From: Bacillus sp. FJAT-49711
GTDB taxonomy: Bacteria; Bacillota; Bacilli; Bacillales; Bacillaceae_C
Assembly (NCBI RefSeq): GCF_018343715.1
Contig: NZ_JAGYPL010000004.1
Span: forward strand, 1-64,000
Direction of reading: 5' to 3'
Length of the DNA stretch: 64,000 bases
Shown: in pieces, positions 39,418-48,872 of the stretch
Position numbering within the stretch: position 1 is the stretch's first letter
Layout of the letters: each line of letters starts with the position of its first letter
The notes under the pieces: model-generated
The model's input: the letters and a program-made list of their open reading frames with translations, nothing else
Database searches by the model: none
What the model was told of the DNA's origin: nothing
Translations under genes and position numbers: made by a program

Positions 39418-40614
39418 CTAACCTAATTTTTGTCTAAGTTTTCTCTTTAACCCTAAAGCAAAAATGCCGCTCCTTATTATACTTTTCATTAATAATTGAA
39501 TAGCAAGAGGCTTTTTTGAAAATCGTTTTGAATAATAGGTATTATAAATACTATAAATTAACCTAAAGAACACAGATCTTACTGAATAACTGAAGAACAA
39601 GTATTTAATATTAAATTTATTTGTCGTCCCCCAATTATATTTATACGGTTCATCCCCCCTTAGAAAATCTACAATATTATATTTCTTTTCAATAGAATCT
39701 AGAATTAAGTAATACATAATAAGATGTCCTACTTTATACTTTTTATAATCTGGATCCATTGCATGGATATAATAATAGATATTCGTACCATCTTTCATCC
39801 CAAAAAAAACTACCAAAATATTATCGTTATGGGTCAAGTAAACCAAGTACAGTAAGTTACTTTTAAAAAGACCTTTTGCCGCCTGCATAGCAAACTCTCT
39901 TTCTTTTTTATCTTCAAACTTGCTAGGCGTGCTTGTATCCTTCCATCTCTTACAATGTAACTCAAAAAAACTACTCATAACTGGTTCAATCTCAGTTTCC
40001 TTGTAAACTTTATGAAACTTAAGTTCACCCTCCCTTTTTAATTTTCTATCGTATCTCAGGAGACCTTTCAAAAAACTGCCGTTAAATTTTTCCACCACCA
40101 TTTCAGTGTTCTTGTTGAGTACCAAGTGTGGGCAAATATTATCTTTTTTTCTTTCCATCAAATTCGATCTCTCTTGCAATTCATTCTTCAGTGCGAGATC
40201 AAATGTCGACCCCTCCGGAATATCCCTCCACTCAAAGTAATCCCAATTATCTTTATCTGCATATATTTTTTCCATCGCTTTTTTTACTATATCAGTTGAT
40301 GAGTACCTCTTAGATAAGATTGGTACCAAGTAATCCGATTGATCGATACCGATTGGTCTTAATACTCGAAAATTAAATCCACAAAATTCATTATCAGAGA
40401 GATATAAAGGAATAATTCCAATCGTTTTATTTTCCTTTTTCACTTCTACAATATATGGAGTAATCTTCCATTCTTCTTGTTTATAATCCCACCAACTTTT
40501 GAGCCAACTAATGTCTTGGAAAACCGTTATTTCAAGAAAATCCTCTTTTAACTCTGTCCATTGTGGTAAGATTTCTTCAAGAGTATCAATATGCTTGTGT
40601 ATAATTGCTTCCAA
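39418..40614 (-). CDS. BioF2/FemAB-like acyltransferase (copy 3, diverged)
   Basis: This 398-residue member of the same family is much more diverged, perhaps 45% identical to the other two. The layout is conserved: EAIIHKHIDTLEEILPQW at the N-terminus, ITVFQDISWLKSWWDYK, then YNIVDFLRGDEPYKYNWG. The start is TTG 40614, 8 nt after GAGG, which aligns with the starts of the paralogues. It is upstream of them in transcription, so it may be the ancestor or an older duplicate. Confidence 0.78.
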   Translation of the reverse strand: MEAIIHKHIDTLEEILPQWTELKEDFLEITVFQDISWLKSWWDYKQEEWKITPYIVEVKKENKTIGIIPLYLSDNEFCGFNFRVLRPIGIDQSDYLVPILSKRYSSTDIVKKAMEKIYADKDNWDYFEWRDIPEGSTFDLALKNELQERSNLMERKKDNICPHLVLNKNTEMVVEKFNGSFLKGLLRYDRKLKREGELKFHKVYKETEIEPVMSSFFELHCKRWKDTSTPSKFEDKKEREFAMQAAKGLFKSNLLYLVYLTHNDNILVVFFGMKDGTNIYYYIHAMDPDYKKYKVGHLIMYYLILDSIEKKYNIVDFLRGDEPYKYNWGTTNKFNIKYLFFSYSVRSVFFRLIYSIYNTYYSKRFSKKPLAIQLLMKSIIRSGIFALGLKRKLRQKLG

Positions 40615-40781
40615 AGTTTTCACCTCTTCTAGTTTGTTAGATTCATTCTCAGATATACTTTTTCACTAAGGAGGTCAAAATAACCTAAAATAATTCTTTA
40701 TAAAGAACAAATTGAGTATAAAAACCTAGCTGATAGGGCTTCAATTTATTATGTACATAATAATAAAAGATTTCTATTTTA

Positions 40782-41981
40782 CTATATTATATAAGATGAA
40801 GCATTTTCTTTATTGTTCACTTCATATAATTTAAAAAAATCTATCCATGTTATTAAAAAATTCAAATCTCTTTTCCCCCTTTTAGGGTATTCTTGCAATC
40901 TAAGTAGAACAAACTCTAAGTAAAAAAGATATCTATAAAGATCTAAATGATTTTTTATACCTAACACCGACTTTGAATTGAATTGATCATTCTCTATTAA
41001 ACGAAATTGAAAATTTTCAAAAGCCATATCTATTTCTTTTATAGTATTTATCCTTTTATCCTCATTTTGTCTAGAAACTTTATGAAACATTATATAAAAA
41101 AAATCAAAATATAAACTTCGCATATCGAGTGTATTCCAATCAATGACACCTAACCCTTTATTATTTTTAAGTATGTTCTGTTCCCATAAATCCCCGTGAG
41201 AAAAAAACAATTGTATTTCTTTTTTTGACGAAAAAATTGTTAGCTCCTCATTAATAAACGATAAAAATCCCAGTATAATTTTATTTTCGTTATTATCAAG
41301 GTTTTGATTTAAATATTTTTTGATAAAAAAGTCTATATTTCCAACTAGTTTTTGTTGATAATTTCTTAATATAATATCTTGAGGGGGTGTGCTTAATACT
41401 ATATTCTCCAGTATTGGAAAGATTTCAATATTAAATTCATCCGCATTATCAAGCTCAATAAATAATGTCTTTAAATTTAAATAACGCTCCTTTATGAATC
41501 GTTTATTTATATCCCAACTAATTATATTTGGCGCTAAATTACACTTTTGAGCTTTTATACATTTATCAATACTTTCTTTTATATCAGCAATTGAGTTATT
41601 ATTAGGGAAAACCGTTGTCACATCTTTTTTTCTAAAATTGATAACTTTATACTCACCTAACCGCAATAGAATTAAACAATTTCCAAAAAATGATGTAGTT
41701 ATAATTCTGACTGAATCTTCTGACTTTCTATAAATACGCCTTTTTTTATAAAACAAATATGTGAATTGCAAAACACGTAGCCCCCTAACCAAAGGTAGAA
41801 AGCAATTAATCACATTATTCCTTGTTTTTCTTTCAAGAAATTCAAGCGGTTTTCCTTTAAAAAATAAATAATACATGAGAATTAATAAACCCTGATCTAA
41901 ATTAATATATATTAAATCATCAACAAAAACATAGGTATAATCTTTCTTTTCTTTACATTTCTTAGTTTTGCTAATTATCAT
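40782..41981 (-). CDS. APH-like phosphotransferase
   Basis: The C-terminal half of this 399-residue, very AT-rich protein has LFFSHGDLWEQNIL followed by LGVIDWNTLDMRSLYFDFFY. These are the catalytic-loop HGDxxxxN and metal-binding Asp motifs of the aminoglycoside/choline kinase-like superfamily. The N-terminal nucleotide-binding lobe is not obvious. In a polysaccharide cluster it may phosphorylate a sugar or an amino alcohol. GGGGAG precedes the ATG. Confidence 0.65.
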   Translation of the reverse strand: MIISKTKKCKEKKDYTYVFVDDLIYINLDQGLLILMYYLFFKGKPLEFLERKTRNNVINCFLPLVRGLRVLQFTYLFYKKRRIYRKSEDSVRIITTSFFGNCLILLRLGEYKVINFRKKDVTTVFPNNNSIADIKESIDKCIKAQKCNLAPNIISWDINKRFIKERYLNLKTLFIELDNADEFNIEIFPILENIVLSTPPQDIILRNYQQKLVGNIDFFIKKYLNQNLDNNENKIILGFLSFINEELTIFSSKKEIQLFFSHGDLWEQNILKNNKGLGVIDWNTLDMRSLYFDFFYIMFHKVSRQNEDKRINTIKEIDMAFENFQFRLIENDQFNSKSVLGIKNHLDLYRYLFYLEFVLLRLQEYPKRGKRDLNFLITWIDFFKLYEVNNKENASSYII

Positions 41982-42103
41982 TCTTCTCCCCTTATTCCAT
42001 TTTTAAATCTAAATTATTGATGACTGGTTTATTTTACGCACCATGGCATATCCAACTTTGTCACAGAAGATTTGGTAATGAAATATTGACTTATCCCATA
42101 AGG

Positions 42104-43054
42104 TCAATCAATTAAATATTGTTCATTTGAATTATAATCATTTCTTTTTTTCAAATTCGTTAATGACTTATAAAAAGGTTTTAAAATTTTCATTAACTTT
42201 CCTTCAGGGAGTTGACAGTGTTCAAATAATTCCATCTCTAAATTAGAAGTGATAGCTTGGCGTATAGTCTCCCCTTGTAAAAAGAATTGTTCTACATCTT
42301 GAGATTGATGGAAGGCTAACATTCTCCTTTTTATAACCCGCTCTTCTTCAGAGATATCAATGTTCATTTCTTTAAACTGATTTGATGAAGAGGACAAAAA
42401 CTTTACATTATGCGCACCTAGTTGCTGTACTGGATTATACTCAGTCCATTCAAACACATTAGAATAATTAATCTTATTACAAATAGATTTTACAACAAAA
42501 CTAGTCATATCATGATCGATATGCCCACCCTCAATACAATGAACATAAATACTCTGTGGATTTAATCCTTGTATAAGTTTACTAATATCAATAGTTAAAT
42601 TTTTTAAATATCTTTGGATGCCCCCATCGGGATATCCCAAACAATAAATATTTTCATCAGGTATATTTATAAGCGATAATGCTTTAACTGCCTCCTTGTA
42701 TCTCCTTTTCGCTATACTTATTGATTCATTTTTGCGCTTATGCCAACTTTTCCCCTCCCTGCCAGATCCATCAGTAACAAAAATAACTTTTATATTATCA
42801 TCATTTTTACTATGTCTATATAAAATTGTGCCTAAACCTAAAACATCATCATCGGGATGTGCTGCAAATACCAGAACATCTGTACCATTAGCCCAGTTAG
42901 ATGGAAACCTTCGCCCAAGCATTTTATCCGGATATCTATATAATCCCCTTACATATTCAACTACTTTAATACGGCTATCGTACTTATGGATATATTCTAT
43001 TAATTTTATAACTATCCACTTTTTTAATTTTTTTATTATATGCATTAAACACAT
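42104..43054 (-). CDS. PIG-L family deacetylase (LmbE-like)
   Basis: The metal motif VLVFAAHPDDDVLGLGTIL, the following VIFVTDGSGREGKS and the later HCIEGGHIDHD match LmbE/PIG-L zinc deacetylases. They remove N-acetyl groups from GlcNAc derivatives. The protein is 316 aa with a basic N-terminal helix and a short charged C-terminal extension. It could deacetylate an amino sugar in the polymer or a lipid-linked precursor. The start codon is uncertain, since GAGG is only 3 nt from the first ATG. Confidence 0.83.
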   Translation of the reverse strand: MCLMHIIKKLKKWIVIKLIEYIHKYDSRIKVVEYVRGLYRYPDKMLGRRFPSNWANGTDVLVFAAHPDDDVLGLGTILYRHSKNDDNIKVIFVTDGSGREGKSWHKRKNESISIAKRRYKEAVKALSLINIPDENIYCLGYPDGGIQRYLKNLTIDISKLIQGLNPQSIYVHCIEGGHIDHDMTSFVVKSICNKINYSNVFEWTEYNPVQQLGAHNVKFLSSSSNQFKEMNIDISEEERVIKRRMLAFHQSQDVEQFFLQGETIRQAITSNLEMELFEHCQLPEGKLMKILKPFYKSLTNLKKRNDYNSNEQYLID

Positions 43055-43208
43055 TCACCTCATATCGAAGCTAAATTATTTTATTCAAATCCCTCTATAG
43101 ATAAAAAAAGTTTTCATAAGACTGGTCATATATTCTAACTTATTTTATACCCCAAATTACTTAAACAAATAGTCACCATTTTCCCTATGTCGAAGAAAAT
43201 GGCATTCT

Positions 43209-44987
43209 TTACATAGCTGACCTTCCAATTCTATTGTCTATTGCGACCAATTTACCTTTATTTATTTTAAAAACAATATCACAATTTTCTATTGTGGTTA
43301 ATCGATGTGCGATAATAATCAAAGTTTTTTCACCTTTTAAACTATAGATTGAATTCATAATTTCTTTTTCTGTTTCGTTGTCTAACGCTGAAGTTGCTTC
43401 ATCCATAAATATTATTTCTGGATTATGGTATAACGCCCGAGCTATACCTATTCGTTGACGCTGTCCACCGGACAATCTTACTCCCCGCTCTCCGATAGAT
43501 GTTTCTAACTTATCAGGTAGTTCTTCTACAAACTCCTTCAATTGGGCCTGTTCCAAGGCTCTTAAAACCTCCTTATCATCAATTAATTCAATATCACTCC
43601 CAAAAGCCACATTGGAACGAATTGTATCGTCTGATAAAAATATTGATTGCGGAATATATCCTATTTTTTGTTGCCATAATGTTTGTTGATCATATAAATT
43701 TCTGCCATCTATTAACACACTACCTTTTTCTGGTTTAAAAAGTCCTAGGATAATATCGACAAGAGTTGTTTTTCCAGCACCTGATTCACCAATAAACGCA
43801 ACCGAGCTACCTATGGGTATTGTTAAAGATATATCTTTTACAGAGCATTCACTTTGATTAGGATAACGAAAAGAGACGTCACTCAGCCTAATTGAATCAT
43901 TAAATGCTTTCTTCGTTTTGTTAGACACTATCGTTATATCAGGATTAGGATTGATATTGGATAATTCTTGTTTATTCTCAAATAAATCATCATAAATAAC
44001 GGATAGTGCCGGCTGACTATATCTAATCGTAGTTATCATTGCCATAATACGATTTATCGATGGCATAAGTCGGAATGCTGCCATAGCAAATAAGGCCATC
44101 GTTGACACAATCTGCGTTGTTGTATTTTTATCTTGAAATATTATAATCAGCATTGTAATTAGGACAATAGCTACTAATAAAGTTTCAATAAACAATCGCG
44201 GTGTTTGTTCCAACATCATAATATACCTACTATTGTTAGCACTAATTTGACTTTGTTTTGTATAAGCATTAACAAAGAATTTTTCTTTTCCAGATACCTT
44301 TATTTCTTTGCTCGCTCCCAATCCTTGATTTATCCATTTAATCATCATACCACTTGCAATTTGTTGTTCTTTTCCTAATGCAATCATTTTCTTTCGGAAG
44401 ACCTTGAAAAATAAAAAAACTCCTCCACCTAATAGGATTGAGGATGTTATTGTTGCTGTAGTCGCCGTAACTAATAGTAAGGATAGAATACAAAGGACTA
44501 CAAGTCCCTCTGTGATTAACTGGAATCCAGACATCATAATTCCCTGCAAAACCTTTGGGATTTCCCTATTTACATTTCTAAGTAATTCAGAGGTATTTCT
44601 TTGTAAGTGAAAAGAATATGGTTTTGTTAAGTATTCGTTAAATAATCTTTCAGAAAGCTTTACTTGTTGATTTAATATTAATCTATTCTGTGTATATTGA
44701 TATAAGAGTATATAAAAATTCTTTAAAACGAATACCAAAAGTAACACAACTACCGAAAATATCATAAACGAAGTTGTAGATTGAAATTTAAATAACTCAT
44801 ATATTTGAGCAATGATTGGTTGTTCTCTGATAATGTCAGGATTTGTTATTATACTTACAAGAGGAACTATTAAACCTATCCCTAACGTTTCAAGCAAGGC
44901 TGAGATTACCATCATGAATAATAATATTAACAACTTGTTTTTTTCCCTTTTATTAAATAGCATAAGTAATTTTTTAAAAGTAACCAT
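43209..44987 (-). CDS. ABC transporter, PglK-like flippase candidate
   Basis: This fused permease-ATPase (592 aa) has six N-terminal helices (SALLETLGIGLIVPLVSII is typical of PglK/WlaB). An ATPase follows with GESGAGKTTLVDIILGLF, LSGGQRQRIGIARALYH and [12 protein letters not shown]. In Campylobacter PglK flips diacetylbacillosamine-linked oligosaccharide. This cluster also encodes bacillosamine-type enzymes and no MOP flippase in view. The start is ATG 44987, 11 nt after GGAGG. Confidence 0.82.
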   Translation of the reverse strand: MVTFKKLLMLFNKREKNKLLILLFMMVISALLETLGIGLIVPLVSIITNPDIIREQPIIAQIYELFKFQSTTSFMIFSVVVLLLVFVLKNFYILLYQYTQNRLILNQQVKLSERLFNEYLTKPYSFHLQRNTSELLRNVNREIPKVLQGIMMSGFQLITEGLVVLCILSLLLVTATTATITSSILLGGGVFLFFKVFRKKMIALGKEQQIASGMMIKWINQGLGASKEIKVSGKEKFFVNAYTKQSQISANNSRYIMMLEQTPRLFIETLLVAIVLITMLIIIFQDKNTTTQIVSTMALFAMAAFRLMPSINRIMAMITTIRYSQPALSVIYDDLFENKQELSNINPNPDITIVSNKTKKAFNDSIRLSDVSFRYPNQSECSVKDISLTIPIGSSVAFIGESGAGKTTLVDIILGLFKPEKGSVLIDGRNLYDQQTLWQQKIGYIPQSIFLSDDTIRSNVAFGSDIELIDDKEVLRALEQAQLKEFVEELPDKLETSIGERGVRLSGGQRQRIGIARALYHNPEIIFMDEATSALDNETEKEIMNSIYSLKGEKTLIIIAHRLTTIENCDIVFKINKGKLVAIDNRIGRSAM

Positions 44988-45207
44988 TATTATACACACC
45001 TCCATATATATCAATTTTGTCATTAAAGGGGTGAAGCAATTAAAGACTAAATTATGTACAATCGTAATCCCTCAGGTCCTCTCTTGATTACAGGAAGTTC
45101 CATCATCAAAAGGGAAATTTGTATTATGCTCCCTTAACAAAAGAGCTATACAATTATTGATAAATTCTTCCGCCAATTGAATTGAATTTAAAATACCTAC
45201 TTTTGAA

Positions 45208-46398
45208 TCATTCAAAATAATGGTATACCTTTTGATTTTCATCAATTGTATTTATACTATCATTTAATAAATTTCCGCCTAATCTATCTCTTTCACTTTT
45301 ATTAACTATTAATTTTTTAATTTTTATATATAGGTCTTCTTCGTGACAATTAACAATGAATCCATTATAACCATCCATAATTTGTTCATATGCACCTGTG
45401 AAATTTGTAGTGACAATTGGTTTATTTAAACATTTAGCTTCCGCTAACGTTAGACAATAACCTTCATGTCTCGATGTTTGAACATAAATATCTGACTGTA
45501 AAATATATGGATATGGATTTAACTTTGCTCCTAAAAGGAAAAAATCACTTTTTAAGCCGTAATCTTGAATTAATAGTTCATATTCTTTTCTTTCATTTCC
45601 TTCTCCGATGCAGTACCATCTAACATTATATCCTTCACTTCGTAATCTTGATAATACCTTTATCGCTAAGTCTTGACCTTTTTCTTTAGCTAACCTACCC
45701 ACTGTTGTGATCTTTAATCCTTTAAATCCATCATCAAATTCCATTGGTATTTTAGACATTTCTATTATTAAATCTTTTGGAATGATATTAAAAAACACTT
45801 CAGTTTTCTTTGATATAGAAGGTATTTTCTCGATAAGAATTTCCTTTGCCTGTTGTGACACTGCAAAAATATTTGTATAATTTCGATATAACCTTTTATA
45901 TAATTTTTTATTGATTTGGTGCTTATTTACATCAAAATGAACCCAAGATATTTTCTTACTTGCAGTTACTTTGTACGCAATATAATAATCAATAATATCT
46001 GTTGGTCCCTGATAAGATATTGCTATATCATATTTTGTAAGATTGTTAGGTACATTTTTTAAAACACTTCGATAATAGTAATGTCTATTATTAAAATACT
46101 TTGATATAAAGTATGCATAAATAAAGTACATTAACTTAATAAAACGTTTTTTGGTAAGATATCCTCTGACTGTTTGTTGAGGAGGTTGCATAATTATCGG
46201 CTGCACATCATTAAACCAAGGAGCTACTTCAACTTTCACCCACCCCGGGATATTATCTATAAACCCCCCTTTTTTTTCTAATAACATGAGTGTAATATCA
46301 TATTTGTTTTTTGGAATATCTGCAAATAAAGAAAGTAGTGATTTTTCAACGCCTCCAACATTCATACTACTAACCATAAATAGTATTTTTTTCTTCAT
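45208..46398 (-). CDS. Glycosyltransferase family 4 (paralogue 1)
   Basis: This 396-residue GT-B enzyme begins MKKKILFMVSSMNVGGVEKSL, with the donor-binding HEGYCLTLAEAKCLNKPIVTT in the C-terminal domain and IKKLIVN near the end. The middle part has TVGRLAKEKGQDLAIKVL and GEGNERKEYELLIQDYGL, typical retaining GT4. It is closely related to the next gene (about 50% identity). The sugar cannot be predicted. GAGG precedes the ATG. Confidence 0.87.
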   Translation of the reverse strand: MKKKILFMVSSMNVGGVEKSLLSLFADIPKNKYDITLMLLEKKGGFIDNIPGWVKVEVAPWFNDVQPIIMQPPQQTVRGYLTKKRFIKLMYFIYAYFISKYFNNRHYYYRSVLKNVPNNLTKYDIAISYQGPTDIIDYYIAYKVTASKKISWVHFDVNKHQINKKLYKRLYRNYTNIFAVSQQAKEILIEKIPSISKKTEVFFNIIPKDLIIEMSKIPMEFDDGFKGLKITTVGRLAKEKGQDLAIKVLSRLRSEGYNVRWYCIGEGNERKEYELLIQDYGLKSDFFLLGAKLNPYPYILQSDIYVQTSRHEGYCLTLAEAKCLNKPIVTTNFTGAYEQIMDGYNGFIVNCHEEDLYIKIKKLIVNKSERDRLGGNLLNDSINTIDENQKVYHYFE

Positions 46399-46460
46399 AT
46401 TTCACCTCGAGCAAAGATGACTTTAAAAAGTAAAAAACCTTAACTCCTCTTGCACAAAAT

Positions 46461-47663
46461 TCAAATAATTAATCTGTCCGCTATTCTATATAACTTTTCC
46501 ATTTCTATCGTATTATCAACTATTTCTTGTTTAAGATTTTGTTTTATCTCTAGTCTTAATGTTTCCTTAGTTAGTAATCGGCTAATAGCATCAAACATCT
46601 CATTTTCATCAAAACTGACTATTATGCCGGTTTCACCATGCCTTATTTGTTCACTTACCCCATTTACTTTTGTTGTTATAATTGGCTTTTTTAGACACTT
46701 TGCTTCCATAAGAGTAATACAGTAGCCTTCATATCTAGATGGTTGAACATATAAATCGCACTGCTTAAGGTACGTATAGGGATTCGCTTCGGCTCCTAAT
46801 AAAATAAAATAATCACTTAAATTATATTGTTCTATTAGATCCTCGTATAACTTCCTTGAATTTCCTTCACCAACACAATACCACTTAACCTTATATCCTT
46901 CTTTAATTAGCTTTGCTAATACTCGAATAGCTAAGTCTTGCCCCTTTTCAATAGATAATCTTCCCACAGTTAAGATTCGTATGCCATCAAATTTATCGGG
47001 AAATCCTTGACCTTCCTTCGATTGTTTTAATATCATTTCTGAAGAAATAATATTAAAAAACACCTCTGTTTGATTTTTTAACATAGGGACTGAATTGAGT
47101 AGTTTGCTTTCTGCCTCTTTAGATACTACAAAAATCCGATCAAACTTTTTGTAAATCTTTGCCGCAAAGTAATTATTAAAACCTATTTTAGTTACATCAA
47201 AATGAATCCACTGTATTTTCTTTTTAGCCTTTACTTTATGTGCAATAAAATAGCTTATGATGTCCATTGGGCCTGCATAAGCTACTGCGATATCATAATC
47301 AATAATTATTTCAGGATAATCTTTTAAAACATATTTATAAAAAAGACTTGTTTCCTTTGTAAACCCGGAAATAAAGTAGAAATAAAGCACGATAAAAGCC
47401 CGTATGAATTTCCCTTTTTTCAAGAAATCAATAGCAGTTACATGTAAAGGTCGCTCGAGTAATTCCTTTATATTGCTATATCCTTTGAAGTACTCAACCC
47501 TAACTCCACTCGGAATAGAATCCAAAAAACCACCATACTCTTCCAACATGAAAATTGTTATGTCAAATTTATCTCTCGGCATCTCAGATATCATATTAAG
47601 CAGTGCTTTTTCAGTCCCACCCACATTCATATTAATAAGCATGAAGAGGATTTTTTTCTTCAT
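46461..47663 (-). CDS. Glycosyltransferase family 4 (paralogue 2)
   Basis: This 400-residue GT4 has MLINMNVGGTEKALLNMI at the N-terminus, TVGRLSIEKGQDLAIRVL in the middle and YEGYCITLMEAKCLKKPIITT in the donor domain. The shared VKAKKKIQWIHFDVTK segment is also in paralogue 1. GGGGAG lies 4-5 nt before the ATG. It is part of a run of three similar genes from a local duplication series. Confidence 0.87.
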   Translation of the reverse strand: MKKKILFMLINMNVGGTEKALLNMISEMPRDKFDITIFMLEEYGGFLDSIPSGVRVEYFKGYSNIKELLERPLHVTAIDFLKKGKFIRAFIVLYFYFISGFTKETSLFYKYVLKDYPEIIIDYDIAVAYAGPMDIISYFIAHKVKAKKKIQWIHFDVTKIGFNNYFAAKIYKKFDRIFVVSKEAESKLLNSVPMLKNQTEVFFNIISSEMILKQSKEGQGFPDKFDGIRILTVGRLSIEKGQDLAIRVLAKLIKEGYKVKWYCVGEGNSRKLYEDLIEQYNLSDYFILLGAEANPYTYLKQCDLYVQPSRYEGYCITLMEAKCLKKPIITTKVNGVSEQIRHGETGIIVSFDENEMFDAISRLLTKETLRLEIKQNLKQEIVDNTIEMEKLYRIADRLII

Positions 47664-47680
47664 AAGCTCCCCTTTCTTCC

Positions 47681-48871
47681 TTACCTTATTAATTCATAAA
47701 CCTTTTCTATTTCTTCAACATTTCCCTTTTTCTCGGTTTTCAAGTAGCTAATTATACTTTGTGTTAATTCAGAATTTTTTATCAAGCGCATAATCCCATT
47801 ACAAACTGCATCTGCATTCATATCAACTACTAGTCCATTCTTCTCATCAATCATTTGGTTATAAACCGAATCAAACCTTGTTGTGACTACTGGTATATTA
47901 AGCATACGAGCTTCTGCAATCGCAAGGCCAAACCCCTCAAATCTTGATGTTTGAACATAAATATCACATTTTTTTATTATTGGATATGGATTTGCAGTGA
48001 TTCCTAGCAAAATAAAATGCTTAGTTAAACCATTTTCTTTAACATATTCTAGTATTTCCTTCTTAAGAGGTCCCTCCCCCAATACATACCACCTGAAATT
48101 CACACCTTGTTCTTTTAACTTTTTACATGCGCTAAGTGCGATGTCATATCCTTTGCCGTTAGCAAGTCTTCCGATTGTAAGAATTCTTAATCCATCAAAA
48201 TCATCATCAAATGTGTTATCAGCATCTGCTAAATTTGAAATTAGCTCATAATTGTTAATATCATAAATAACTTTTGTCTTTTCATTATAATTAGGGAAGG
48301 TTTCCAAAAATGCTTCTTTCGCTGAATTTGATACTGTAATTATTTTATTCATCTTATCGTAAAATAACTTTTGATACTCTTTTTCTTTTGGTGCCAATTT
48401 ATATGTTGTATTTACCCATGCAAATTTTTTGTTTGCTGTAACTTTTTCCGATACAAAAAAGGTTGGAATACCTTGTGAATAACTGATTGCAATATCATAG
48501 TTTTTATCAATCTTTTCAATTACTTTCGAATTACATTGCCAAAACAACCTGGCCTTCAGCGTATTCCCACCTTTTTCCGTGCGTATGGCGAAAGAATATT
48601 TTACTCTTGAAAAAAGCATTTTAAAATCAAATTTTCTTATAGAATGCGTTATGGCTTCCTTTAAGTTTAAGCCAGTAAATTTGCTATATTCCAATGGTTC
48701 TAGAGTTGTTACTTCTTCAGGGACTAGATCTTTAAGTACCCCCCCATGAGCAAACAACATTAAATCCACTTCGTACTTAGAATAATCAAGCAACGATAAT
48801 AAAGAAACTAGACTTTTTTCCGCTCCAGCACATTCTAGAGAGTCTATTACAAATAGAATCGTTTTCTTCAT
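47681..48871 (-). CDS. Glycosyltransferase family 4 (paralogue 3)
   Basis: This 396-residue GT4, more diverged than paralogues 1 and 2, has FVIDSLECAGAEKSLVSL, TIGRLANGKGYDIALSAC and FEGFGLAIAEARMLNIPVVTT. The start is ATG 48871 (the ORF opens at GTG 48886). Its 5' end meets the end of the GT2 gene (stop at 48873), so the two are probably translationally coupled. Confidence 0.85.
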   Translation of the reverse strand: MKKTILFVIDSLECAGAEKSLVSLLSLLDYSKYEVDLMLFAHGGVLKDLVPEEVTTLEPLEYSKFTGLNLKEAITHSIRKFDFKMLFSRVKYSFAIRTEKGGNTLKARLFWQCNSKVIEKIDKNYDIAISYSQGIPTFFVSEKVTANKKFAWVNTTYKLAPKEKEYQKLFYDKMNKIITVSNSAKEAFLETFPNYNEKTKVIYDINNYELISNLADADNTFDDDFDGLRILTIGRLANGKGYDIALSACKKLKEQGVNFRWYVLGEGPLKKEILEYVKENGLTKHFILLGITANPYPIIKKCDIYVQTSRFEGFGLAIAEARMLNIPVVTTRFDSVYNQMIDEKNGLVVDMNADAVCNGIMRLIKNSELTQSIISYLKTEKKGNVEEIEKVYELIR

Positions 48872-48872
48872 C

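Noticed and set aside
45072-45242. 56-codon minus-strand ORF (MKIKRYTIILNDSKVG...) after the GT4 gene
   Set aside because: It overlaps the end of the GT4 gene, has no ribosome binding site and matches no family. It may be a gene fragment but is not supported.
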